12,504 bases of DNA. Origin: an uncultured Clostridia bacterium (GTDB lineage: Bacteria > Bacillota > Clostridia > Oscillospirales > Oscillospiraceae). Of the stretch, positions 5,536-12,504 are shown piece by piece. The stretch spans positions 1 to 12,504 of the forward strand of contig CAMVOG010000041.1 in the NCBI GenBank assembly GCA_947169005.1, read 5' to 3'. The position numbers and the translations under genes were made by a program. The first letter of the stretch is position 1; each line of letters opens with the position of its first letter. A model generated the notes under the pieces. That model was given only the letters and a program-made list of their open reading frames with translations, was not told the DNA's origin and did no database searches.

Positions 5536-8010
5536 ATGAACAAACACATTTTGAAACGGCTGGCGGCCCTGGGCTGCGCGGCAGCTCTGTCGCTGGCGCT
5601 CTTTACGGGCTGCGGCCCCAAGACCGAGACGCCCGCCAACAACGGCGGCAGCAGCAGCCAGACGGACGTGAGCAATCAAAGCGAGCCGACCGGCGGCGGC
5701 AATACGGGCTCCAACAACACGGGGTCCAACGCCGCCCGCCCCGCGGACGCGCCGGAATTCGCCTACGTGCCCAACTACACCCAGGTCAACGCCAAGGTGG
5801 ATTACATCAACACCGTTTTCCCCGCCGGTGACAAGCTCTATTTCACCACGGACGTGGGCTCCAGCGTGGACCCGGACGGCAACGAGCTGGACGAGAGCGA
5901 CGAGAACTACTGGCAGTATTACACCTACCGCACCGCCATTTTCTCCATGAATCTGGACGGCTCCGACCTCAAGGAGCTGGAAAACTACAAAATGCCCGCG
6001 ATCCCCGAGGGGAAGATGGGCAACGTCAACCTGAACACCCTCACCGTGGACGGAAACGGCAACCTGGCCGTGGTGGAGAACATGAATCTCTATCACTACG
6101 ACGCCCCGGAGGGGGTTACGGAAGAGAACCCCGAATACTGGGATTATTACGTGGACGACGGCAACACCACGACCCTGCGCACCATCGGGGCGGACGGCAG
6201 CGAGCTTTCCTCCTTCGATCTCTCCTCTCTTTCCGATCAGGATTATTTCTACGTCAACACGCTGCTTTTTGACGCGGCGGGCAACGTTTACGTCAACATG
6301 GAGAACAAGGTCACCGTGCTGGACACGGGGCTGAACAAGCTCTTCACCCTGGAGGTGGAGAACTCGATCGACCGCCTGATCCTCCTTTCCGACGGGACCG
6401 TGGCCGCCTCCGGCTATACGAACAGCGGCTACGCTCTCACCCGCATCGACCTCAGCGCCAAGGGCTGGGGCAAGGAGATCAAGCTGCCCAACAACATTTA
6501 TAACGTCTTCTCCGGCAGAGGCGACTACCTGGCCTACGGCTCCGACGGCAAAAACCTTTACGGCTACGACGGGAACAAGGACGAATGGGTGAAGATCCTC
6601 AACTGGATCGACTCCGACGTGGACGGCAGCAATCTCAGCTCCATCATCCCCACCCCCGACGGCAACATCACCGCGCTCTCCCAGACCTGGACCGAAAACG
6701 GGCAGAAGATCGAGCTGGTGAAGATGGTGAAGACCCCCTGGGACCAGGTGCCCCACAAGCAGACGCTGACCTATGCCTGCCTCTATCTGGATTACAACCT
6801 GCGGGCCCAGATCATTGAGTTCAACCGCACAAATCCCGAGTTCCGCATCTCCGTGAAGGACTACTCCGAGTACAACACCGACGAGGATTACACCGCCGGC
6901 CTCACCAAGCTGACCACCGAGATCCTCACCGGCAACGTGCCCGACCTGCTCTCCATCAATTCGCTCCCCATCGATCAGTACGCCGCCAAGGGACTTCTGG
7001 AGGACCTCTACCCCTATATGGACGCGGACCCCGAGGTTACCCGCGCCTCCTTCGTGCCCAGCGTGCTGAAGGCCCTGGAGAACAACGGCAAGCTCTACAT
7101 GATCGGCAACACCTTCTCCATTCAGACCGTGCTGGGCAATCCCCGCATCATCGGCTCTGAGCCCGGCTGGACCCTGGACGAGCTGAACGACGCCATGCAG
7201 AAGCTGGGCCCCGACGCGGACGTTTTCGACCAGTATATCACCCGCGACAACATCCTCCAGCAGGCGCTCTGCTTCTCCATGGATGAGTTTGTGGACTGGA
7301 ACACCGGCAAGTGCAGCCTCGACAGCGAAGGCTTCGTAAAGCTCCTGGAGTTCTGCAACCGCTTCCCCGCCGAATACAACTGGGATAACTACGAGTACTC
7401 CGAGGCCGATTCCACCCCCAACCGCATCCGCAGCGGCAAGCAGCTTCTGGTAAACACCGGCTTCTCCGATTTCGATTCCTTCCAGATGTACAAGGCCATG
7501 TTCGGCGGCGAAGTCGTTATCAAGGGCTTCCCCTGCGAGAGCCGCAACGGCACCGCTCTGAACATGTATTCCGGCATCGCCATGACCAGCTCCTGCGCCA
7601 ACAAGCAGGGCGCCTGGAGCTTCATCCGCAGCATGCTGACCGAGGATTACCAGAAGGAAAACGTCCAGTGGAATTTCCCCACCAACCAGGCGGCCTTCGA
7701 CGCCATGCTGGAAAAGGCCATGACCCCCGAATATGAGACCGATCCCGAAACCGGCGAGCGCAAGGAGGTCCCCAAAAACACCTGGGGCTTCGACGGCATG
7801 GAGGTGGAGATCTACGCCCTCAAGCAGGAGGAGGCCGACCAGATCGTGGGGGCCATCAACTCCGTCAGCAAGCTCTATACCTACGACCAGAGCGTTTACA
7901 ACATCATCTCCGACGAGGCGGCGGCCTACTTCAACGGCCAGCGCTCCGCCCGCGACTGCGCCAACTACATCCAGAGCCGCGTCAATCTTTATGTAAACGA
8001 GCAGAGATAA
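5536..8010 (+). CDS. Sugar ABC transporter solute-binding lipoprotein with N-terminal propeller-like domain
   Basis: This 824-residue protein is about twice the usual 400-450 residues of a family 1 solute-binding protein. Residues 1-26 are a lipoprotein signal with lipobox FTGC, so Cys26 would be lipidated and the protein tethered outside the membrane. Residues about 30-72 are a Gly/Ser/Asn/Thr linker. Residues about 75-405 contain recurring beta-strand units such as FDAAGNVYVNM, LSDGTVAASGY, YGSDGKNLYGYD and PTPDGNITALSQ, suggesting a beta-propeller. From about residue 409 (LTYACLYLDYNLRAQIIEFN) to the end is an SBP family 1 domain, with EILTGNVPDLLSI and LEDLYPYMDADPEV typical of sugar binders. 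AAAGGAG stands 7 bases before the start. It is first in an operon with two permeases, which supports carbohydrate uptake. The substrate cannot be told from sequence. The propeller may bind a larger glycan or a partner; that is inference. Confidence 0.88.
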   Translation: MNKHILKRLAALGCAAALSLALFTGCGPKTETPANNGGSSSQTDVSNQSEPTGGGNTGSNNTGSNAARPADAPEFAYVPNYTQVNAKVDYINTVFPAGDKLYFTTDVGSSVDPDGNELDESDENYWQYYTYRTAIFSMNLDGSDLKELENYKMPAIPEGKMGNVNLNTLTVDGNGNLAVVENMNLYHYDAPEGVTEENPEYWDYYVDDGNTTTLRTIGADGSELSSFDLSSLSDQDYFYVNTLLFDAAGNVYVNMENKVTVLDTGLNKLFTLEVENSIDRLILLSDGTVAASGYTNSGYALTRIDLSAKGWGKEIKLPNNIYNVFSGRGDYLAYGSDGKNLYGYDGNKDEWVKILNWIDSDVDGSNLSSIIPTPDGNITALSQTWTENGQKIELVKMVKTPWDQVPHKQTLTYACLYLDYNLRAQIIEFNRTNPEFRISVKDYSEYNTDEDYTAGLTKLTTEILTGNVPDLLSINSLPIDQYAAKGLLEDLYPYMDADPEVTRASFVPSVLKALENNGKLYMIGNTFSIQTVLGNPRIIGSEPGWTLDELNDAMQKLGPDADVFDQYITRDNILQQALCFSMDEFVDWNTGKCSLDSEGFVKLLEFCNRFPAEYNWDNYEYSEADSTPNRIRSGKQLLVNTGFSDFDSFQMYKAMFGGEVVIKGFPCESRNGTALNMYSGIAMTSSCANKQGAWSFIRSMLTEDYQKENVQWNFPTNQAAFDAMLEKAMTPEYETDPETGERKEVPKNTWGFDGMEVEIYALKQEEADQIVGAINSVSKLYTYDQSVYNIISDEAAAYFNGQRSARDCANYIQSRVNLYVNEQR

Positions 8011-8934
8011 ATGAAAGCCATCCTTCGTAAAAAAGAAGGGAACAAGACCGCCGCCCCCCGCTTAAGCGGGAGGCGGCGGTGGCGGGAATTCCTGGGTTCC
8101 TCGGCCTTTCTGGGGCCCAGCCTGATCGGCGTAGGCGTTTTCTTCATCATCCCCTTCTTTATCGTGGTATATTACTCGCTGATCAACAACCCCGTGCAGA
8201 AGGAGTTCGTCTTTCTGGACAACTTCAAAAAGCTCTTTGACAATTATTCCTTCAAGGTGGCGGCGACCAACACCCTGCGCTTTTCCGGCGTCGCCGTGCC
8301 CGCGGCGGTGATCCTCTCCCTGCTGCTGGCGCTGATGCTGGAATGCCGCATCCCGCTGAAAAGCCAGTTCCGCACCTTCTTCCTCAGCCCCATGATGGTG
8401 CCCATCGCCTCGGTGGTGCTGATCTGGCAGGTGCTGTTCCACTACAACGGCACCGTCAACCAGATCATGGCCCTCTTCGGCGTGGACAAGATCGACTGGC
8501 TGCGCTCGGAGCACTGCATGCTGGTGGTCACGCTGCTGTTCCTGTGGAAGAACCTGGGCTACAACATGATCCTTTTCATGGCAAACCTGGCCAACATCCC
8601 CAAGGAGCTGCTGGAGGTGGCCGAGGTGGAGGGGGCCGGAAAGCTCTACACCTTCTTCCGCATCAAGCTGCGCTACCTCTCCCCCACCATCCTCTTCGTC
8701 ACGATCCTCTCCCTCATCAACTCCTTCAAGGTCTTCCGGGAGGTCTACTTGCTGACGGGGGATTACCCCTACGAGGGGCTGTACATGCTGCAGCACTTTA
8801 TGGCCAATACCTTCCGCTCCCTGGACTATCAGAAGCTGGCCTCCGCGGCGGTGGTCATGGCCATCGTCATGGTCTTCATCATCGCCCTGCTCTTTATTGT
8901 TGAGGACCGCTTCGGAAAGGACGTGGAGCAATGA
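8011..8934 (+). CDS. Sugar ABC transporter permease, MalF/UgpA type
   Basis: This 307-residue protein belongs to the binding-protein-dependent permease family. About six hydrophobic segments are visible, beginning with FLGPSLIGVGVFFIIPFFIV and ending with VVMAIVMVFIIALLFIVED. The EAA loop that docks the ATPase is present as EVAEVEGAGKLYTFFRIKL, with the conserved Gly and a partly relaxed EAA. The start codon directly follows the stop of the binding-protein gene (TAA then ATG), with only a weak GAG-rich sequence upstream, so translation is probably coupled. A basic stretch (residues 6-27) precedes the first membrane segment; its codons form a strong hairpin at 8047-8080. It would pair with the next gene product as a heterodimeric channel. 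No ATPase gene is present in the window; a shared MsmK-like ATPase elsewhere is likely. Confidence 0.93.
   Translation: MKAILRKKEGNKTAAPRLSGRRRWREFLGSSAFLGPSLIGVGVFFIIPFFIVVYYSLINNPVQKEFVFLDNFKKLFDNYSFKVAATNTLRFSGVAVPAAVILSLLLALMLECRIPLKSQFRTFFLSPMMVPIASVVLIWQVLFHYNGTVNQIMALFGVDKIDWLRSEHCMLVVTLLFLWKNLGYNMILFMANLANIPKELLEVAEVEGAGKLYTFFRIKLRYLSPTILFVTILSLINSFKVFREVYLLTGDYPYEGLYMLQHFMANTFRSLDYQKLASAAVVMAIVMVFIIALLFIVEDRFGKDVEQ
8047..8080 (+). promoter_or_regulatory. Strong intragenic hairpin at the start of the first permease gene
   Basis: ACCGCCGCC (8047-8055) pairs with GGCGGCGGT (8072-8080), and CCCGC (8057-8061) pairs with GCGGG (8066-8070). One C-A mismatch separates the stems, and the loop is TTAA. 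This is 14 base pairs, nearly all G-C, about 36 bases into the reading frame. No T-tract follows, so it is not an intrinsic terminator. Its place just after the binding-protein gene suits mRNA 3' protection or damping of permease translation. Confidence 0.6.
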
Positions 8935-9812
8935 GAAAGAAACGCACCTTCGGCCGTGCCGCCATGTTCGTGCTTTCCGCCGTTTTCGCCATCCTCTTCC
9001 TGCTGCCCACGGTGCTGACCATCACCAACTCCTTCATGTCCCAGTCGGAGATCAACGCCAACTACGGCTCCGTCTTCTCCGGCGTGTCGGACGGCAAGAC
9101 CTATATCGCTGAGGACGTGAACCTCAAGTTTATCCCCGATACGGTGAGCTTTTCCCAGTACATCACGGTGCTGTTCAAAAGCCCGGATTACCTGCTGAAA
9201 TTCTGGAACTCGGTGATCCTGGTGGTCCCCATCGTGCTTTTGCAGGTGGGCATCGCGGCCCTGGCGGCCTACAGCTTCACCCGGTACAAGACCAAGTTCA
9301 AGAGCTTCCTCTTTTTCTTCTACGTGATCCTCATGCTCATGCCCTATCAGGTGACGCTGGTGCCCAACTACCTGGTCTCTGACTGGCTGGGCATTCTCAA
9401 CACCTCCTGGGCCGTGATCCTGCCCGGGGCCTTCGCCCCCTTCTCCGTCTTTTTGCTGACGAAGTTCATGCGGCGCATCCCCACCGCCCTCATCGAGGCG
9501 GCCAAGCTGGACGGCGCCGGGGAATGGACCATTTTCCGCCGCATCTGCCTGCCTCAGTGCCGCAGCGCCCTCTACTCCATCGCCATTCTGGTCTTTATCG
9601 ACTACTGGAACATGGTGGAGCAGCCGCTGATCCTCCTGCAGGACAGCACAAAGCAGCCCCTGTCGGTGTACCTGTCCACCATCAACTCCGGCGAGGTGGG
9701 CATCGCCTTCGCCGTCGCCGTGATCTACATGATCCCCTCCCTGCTGCTCTTCCTCCACGGCGAGGAATACCTGGTGGAGGGCATCACCTACTCCGGATCC
9801 GTGAAGGGGTAA
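8931..9812 (+). CDS. Sugar ABC transporter permease, MalG type
   Basis: This 293-residue protein is the second channel subunit of the CUT1-type importer. It overlaps the previous gene by 4 bases (ATGA), so translation is coupled. Six membrane segments are visible: one near residues 8-30, then after an extracytoplasmic stretch of about 55 residues the core from FWNSVILVVPIVLLQVG onward. The EAA loop is well conserved as EAAKLDGAGEWTIFRRICLP, and the ending VKG is typical of MalG-like proteins. The extracytoplasmic loop after the first helix (roughly residues 38-83) is longer than in short family members and could contact the enlarged binding protein; that is inference. No terminator is visible after the stop; a heptamer array begins four bases downstream. 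Confidence 0.93.
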   Translation: MRKKRTFGRAAMFVLSAVFAILFLLPTVLTITNSFMSQSEINANYGSVFSGVSDGKTYIAEDVNLKFIPDTVSFSQYITVLFKSPDYLLKFWNSVILVVPIVLLQVGIAALAAYSFTRYKTKFKSFLFFFYVILMLMPYQVTLVPNYLVSDWLGILNTSWAVILPGAFAPFSVFLLTKFMRRIPTALIEAAKLDGAGEWTIFRRICLPQCRSALYSIAILVFIDYWNMVEQPLILLQDSTKQPLSVYLSTINSGEVGIAFAVAVIYMIPSLLLFLHGEEYLVEGITYSGSVKG

Positions 9813-9816
9813 GTGA

Positions 9817-9851
9817 GTTCAGAGTTCAGAGTTCAAAGTTCAGCGTTCAGA
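9817..9851. repeat. Heptamer array, unit GTTCAGA, between permease and fusion-protein genes
   Basis: Five units in perfect 7-bp register start at 9817, 9824, 9831, 9838 and 9845: GTTCAGA (three copies), GTTCAAA and GTTCAGC. It occupies about half of the 67-bp gap between the second permease gene and the next start codon. No promoter or terminator is recognisable in the rest of the gap, so read-through is possible. Confidence 0.9.
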
Positions 9852-9879
9852 GACGAACGCCAAAGGAGCTACGTTAAAC

Positions 9880-12186
9880 ATGGAAACGAACGTCAAAAAG
9901 AGAGGCTGGGTCAAGAACGCCATCATCATCTTCCTGCTGATCCTCCTGGTCCTGACCCTCTTTTCCAACACCATACTGAATCATTCCCTGCCCGAGGTCA
10001 GCGCCCAGTACGTGGGCAGCGGGTCCATCACCACCCGCGTCCGGGGCAGCGGCACCATCGAGGCCGTGGAAACCTACGACGTAAAGGCCACCCAGTCCCG
10101 CACAGTGCAGTCCGTGCCCGTCCGCGTGGGCGACCAGGTGGAGGTGGGCGACGTGCTGATGTACCTCACCGGGGACGCCAGCGCCGAGATCGAAACCGCC
10201 CGCACTGAGCTGGAAACGCTGGAGACCGCCTACGAGCGCGCCCTGCTTACCGCCACCTCCAGCGACTACGCCCGGGAGAATCGGGACATTGAGAACGCCC
10301 GGCGGGACCTCCAGGAGGCGCAGGCCGCCCGGGACAAGCTGAAGCCGGACTCCCAGGCCGTGGCGGCGGCGGACGTCGCCGTGACGAACGCGCAGAACGG
10401 CGTGGACGCCGTCAAGCAGGCCCAGACCGCCCTCAAGGCCCGGATCAAGGAGGCGGAGGCCGCGGTTTCCGACTATGAGAAGGAGATCAGCGCCTATCAG
10501 AAGGAGATCAACGCCCATCAGAAGGAGGTCAACGCCGCCCAGAAGGAGCTGGACGCCGCTCAGAAGGAGCTGGACGCCGCCCAGAAGGAGCTGGATACGG
10601 CCCAGCAGGAGGCTGACGCCGCCCTGGTGGCCCGGGACAACGCCAAGGCGCAGCTGGAGGCCCTGGGAGGCAAGAACAGCGGCAGCATCGGCAGCGACGC
10701 GGGCGTTGTGGCGGCCCAGGCCCAGGTGGACGCCGCCCAGGAGGCGCTGAACGCCGCCAAGGACGATCTCACCGCCAAGGAGCTCATTTACGGCGCGGAT
10801 TATGAAATCTTCCACGCCACCGCCGAAGCCGAGCGGGGCGAGACCTCCCTGAGCGCCTACATGAAATATCTGGCTGAGATCTACTCTCAGAATCCCCCCG
10901 CCGACCCGGATACCCGCACCGAGGAGCAGAAGGCCCACTACGCCCAGTACGAGGCCTACACGGTCATCACCCGCTATCAGCAGGCCGTGGCCGACGCCCA
11001 GCAGGCCCTTGAGAGCGCCAAGGCGGCCTACGTCTCCGCCCAGGCCAGCTACTATGAGACCTACGAGCCCGGCAACATCGACGAATGGAACAAGCGCAAC
11101 ACTGCTCTGACCGCCGCCGAGGAAACGCTGACGCAGAAGCAGTACACTCTCCAGCAGAAAAAGCGGGCCTGGGACGAAAAGTCCGCTCTTAAGGACCAGG
11201 CCGCCACAAAGGTGGACGCCTTGAACGAGACCAAGGCCGACATGGAGGAAAAGCTCAAGGAAATGCGGGAGGAAACCCTGGCCGACAAAAACGCCGTCGT
11301 GACGGATCTGCAGGAGCAGCTCACCGCCAGCGCAGAGGAGCTGGCCGACGCCGAGGCCGCCCTGCAGGAGGCCAAGGCCGCCCGGGACGAGCTGGACACC
11401 CAGGCCGAGAGCTACAAGGCCGCCGAGCAGAACGTCCGCAGCCTGCAAAAGAACCTGGAGGACCAGCTCTTCGCCCTGTCCGAGCAGCAGAAAACCGACA
11501 GCAGCGCCCAGGCCCTGCAGACCTTTGAGCTGAACGAGCAGCGCAAGCAGATCGAGAAAAAGCGCGCCGAGCTGCAGGCTCTCCAGGAGGAGGGCATGGG
11601 CCAGACCATCGTGGCCCAAACCGCCGGCACCGTAAAGAGCATTTCCGTCTCCGCCGGAGCCACCACCACGCCGGACAGCGTGCTGGTCTCCATCGAGGTC
11701 ACGGACCGGGGCTACAGCCTCAGCTTCCCCGTCAGCCTGGAGCAGAGCCGCCGGGTCCGCGTGGGCGACGCGGCGGAGCTGGTGGATTATTGGTGGGGCC
11801 CCGAGATCACGGCCACCCTCTCTTCCATCCGCCCCGACCCCGCCAATCCCCAGCAGAGCCGTCTGCTGGTCTTCGACATCACGGGCGAGGAGGTCAGCGT
11901 GGGCACCCAGCTCACCCTCTCTATCGGCCAGCGCAACACCAATTACGACCTGGTGGTGCCCTCCAGCGCCATCCGCTCGGACACCAACGGCAGCTTCGTG
12001 CTGGTGGTGGAGGCCAAGCCCTCTCCCCTGGGCAACCGCTACATCGCCACCCGTGCGGACGTGACCGTCATCACCTCGGACGACAGCAACTCCGCCGTCA
12101 GCGGCAGCCTGTCCAACAGCGATTTCGTCATCACCACCTCCACCCGCCCGGTGGAGCCGGGTATGCAGGTACGCATGGCGGATTAA
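9880..12186 (+). CDS. HlyD-family membrane fusion protein with very long coiled coil
   Basis: This 768-residue protein is an adaptor of ABC export systems. Residues about 13-31 are an N-terminal membrane helix after a basic start (KKRGWVKN). Residues about 45-98 form the first half of a biotinyl-lipoyl-like domain (VRGSGTIEAVETYDV, then VRVGDQVEVGDVLMYL). Residues about 100-570 are mostly Ala/Glu/Lys/Gln-rich coiled coil with breaks near 262-276 and 302-350. The second lipoyl half starts near 574 (TIVAQTAGTVKSISVSAGA). A beta-barrel (SLSFPVSLEQSRRVRVGDAAEL) and a C-terminal membrane-proximal domain follow. The coiled coil is far longer than in typical Gram-positive YknX-like adaptors. AAAGGAG lies 11 bases upstream. 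The next gene, 15 bases on, encodes an ABC permease, the expected partner. The exported substrate is unknown. Confidence 0.9.
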   Translation: METNVKKRGWVKNAIIIFLLILLVLTLFSNTILNHSLPEVSAQYVGSGSITTRVRGSGTIEAVETYDVKATQSRTVQSVPVRVGDQVEVGDVLMYLTGDASAEIETARTELETLETAYERALLTATSSDYARENRDIENARRDLQEAQAARDKLKPDSQAVAAADVAVTNAQNGVDAVKQAQTALKARIKEAEAAVSDYEKEISAYQKEINAHQKEVNAAQKELDAAQKELDAAQKELDTAQQEADAALVARDNAKAQLEALGGKNSGSIGSDAGVVAAQAQVDAAQEALNAAKDDLTAKELIYGADYEIFHATAEAERGETSLSAYMKYLAEIYSQNPPADPDTRTEEQKAHYAQYEAYTVITRYQQAVADAQQALESAKAAYVSAQASYYETYEPGNIDEWNKRNTALTAAEETLTQKQYTLQQKKRAWDEKSALKDQAATKVDALNETKADMEEKLKEMREETLADKNAVVTDLQEQLTASAEELADAEAALQEAKAARDELDTQAESYKAAEQNVRSLQKNLEDQLFALSEQQKTDSSAQALQTFELNEQRKQIEKKRAELQALQEEGMGQTIVAQTAGTVKSISVSAGATTTPDSVLVSIEVTDRGYSLSFPVSLEQSRRVRVGDAAELVDYWWGPEITATLSSIRPDPANPQQSRLLVFDITGEEVSVGTQLTLSIGQRNTNYDLVVPSSAIRSDTNGSFVLVVEAKPSPLGNRYIATRADVTVITSDDSNSAVSGSLSNSDFVITTSTRPVEPGMQVRMAD
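10480..10626 (+). repeat. Tandem 21-bp repeats coding for coiled-coil heptads
   Basis: Six 21-bp units run from 10480 to 10605, with a seventh, diverged one to 10626. They encode seven-residue units from KEISAYQ through KELDAAQ (twice, identical in protein) to KELDTAQ. The DNA units are nearly identical, differing mainly at third positions and in the fourth to sixth codons. This indicates recent expansion by slippage or unequal recombination inside the coiled coil. The unit is in frame, so copy changes alter only coiled-coil length. Confidence 0.9.
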
Positions 12187-12201
12187 ACCGCGGAGGCTCA
12201 T

Positions 12202-12504
12202 ATGAAACGGAAAACGATCATCTTCAGCCTCATCGCCGGTCTGCTGGCCCTGGCGGCTTTGGGCTTCGCCATCGCCTTCTTCTCCATCGGCGGCAGCCTG
12301 GAGAGCCAGAAGGCGGCCCAGCGCTGGAAGGGCCAGAGCGAGGGGCGCTTCGCCCAGGTCTCCGCCTTCTTCCCCATCGGCAGCGAGCAGAACGCCGACA
12401 GCTTCCGCGGCTTCCACGAGAGCTTTGCCCCCAAATTCCGGGACGCGGGCCTGGAGGAGCCGGAAAACGGCAGTCTCTGGAAGGACGCCTGGTCCGCCAA
12501 ATGC
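12202..12504 (+). CDS. ABC exporter permease, MacB/FtsX-like (3' partial)
   Basis: The first 101 codons are present and the frame is open at the window end. GGAGG (12192-12196) stands 5 bases before the ATG. Residues about 4-28 are a hydrophobic helix (TIIFSLIAGLLALAALGFAI). The rest looks like the start of an extracytoplasmic domain: SLESQKAAQRWKG, then GRFAQVSAFFPIGSE. The pairing with an HlyD-type fusion protein 15 bases upstream suggests a MacB/FtsX-type permease with the large extracellular domain after the first helix. No ATPase is visible, and it would be expected downstream. With only the N-terminus present, another membrane-anchored extracellular protein remains possible. Confidence 0.65.
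   Translation, partial: MKRKTIIFSLIAGLLALAALGFAIAFFSIGGSLESQKAAQRWKGQSEGRFAQVSAFFPIGSEQNADSFRGFHESFAPKFRDAGLEEPENGSLWKDAWSAKC

Noticed and set aside
5425..6756. Minus-strand open frame of 443 codons
   Set aside because: It is antisense to the binding-protein gene and crosses its promoter and part of the heptamer array. Its Val/Gly/His-rich composition is typical of a codon-bias shadow.
8829..9758. Minus-strand open frame of 309 codons, and a similar one at 8062-8931
   Set aside because: Both are antisense to permease genes with intact EAA loops and membrane segments. Their His/Asp/Gln-rich translations are the mirror of hydrophobic codons.
9874..12417. Minus-strand open frame of 847 codons, longer than the sense gene beneath it
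   Set aside because: It is antisense to the HlyD-type gene, has a Gly/Leu/Val/His-rich composition with no recognisable domain, and arises because the sense strand uses few codons that read as stops in the opposite frame. It also runs through two sense genes and their ribosome binding sites.

Overview
This window comes from a GC-rich, Gram-positive-type genome. It most likely belongs to a gut Clostridia lineage of the Oscillospiraceae/Ruminococcaceae kind. That is inferred from AGGAGG-type ribosome binding sites, a lipoprotein with a short lipobox, TmcAL next to acetate kinase, a GLUG-repeat surface protein, and a carbohydrate ABC importer without its own ATPase. No rRNA or tRNA is present, so the placement rests on gene content and style only.

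Layout. (1) Bases 2-2044 hold the 3' part of a surface protein gene: long helical region, five degenerate GLUG repeats, one C-terminal membrane anchor. Its stop codon lies in the loop of a strong hairpin. (2) Bases 2045-2489 have no gene. They hold a nested-palindrome, MITE-like element of about 387 bp, flanked by a perfect 15-bp direct repeat. (3) tmcAL (minus strand) and ackA (plus strand) diverge from a short promoter region with a perfect 10+10 bp inverted repeat. Both enzymes handle acetate: AckA interconverts acetyl phosphate and acetate, and TmcAL uses acetate plus ATP to acetylate the elongator tRNA-Met anticodon. (4) Bases 5044-5535 have no gene. They hold the ackA terminator, a candidate extended -10 promoter, a possible pseudoknot, a 16-unit heptamer array, and a good sigma-A-type promoter with an inverted repeat between its -35 and -10. 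(5) Bases 5536-9812 are a CUT1-type sugar import operon: a solute-binding lipoprotein with an extra N-terminal propeller-like half, then two permeases, coupled by direct stop/start contact and a 4-bp overlap. (6) Bases 9880-12504 begin an exporter-like operon: an HlyD-type membrane fusion protein with an unusually long coiled coil, then the first 101 codons of a MacB/FtsX-like ABC permease cut by the window end.

The least expected feature is a set of short tandem arrays, all with a 7-bp period but different unit sequences, at four gene boundaries (2469-2503, 5047-5081, 5322-5440, 9817-9851). Most units contain the core TCA(A/G) once per 7 bases. Two arrays start 3-4 bases after a stop codon, and a third supplies the stop codon of tmcAL. 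I see no phage, CRISPR, toxin-antitoxin or classical defence genes.
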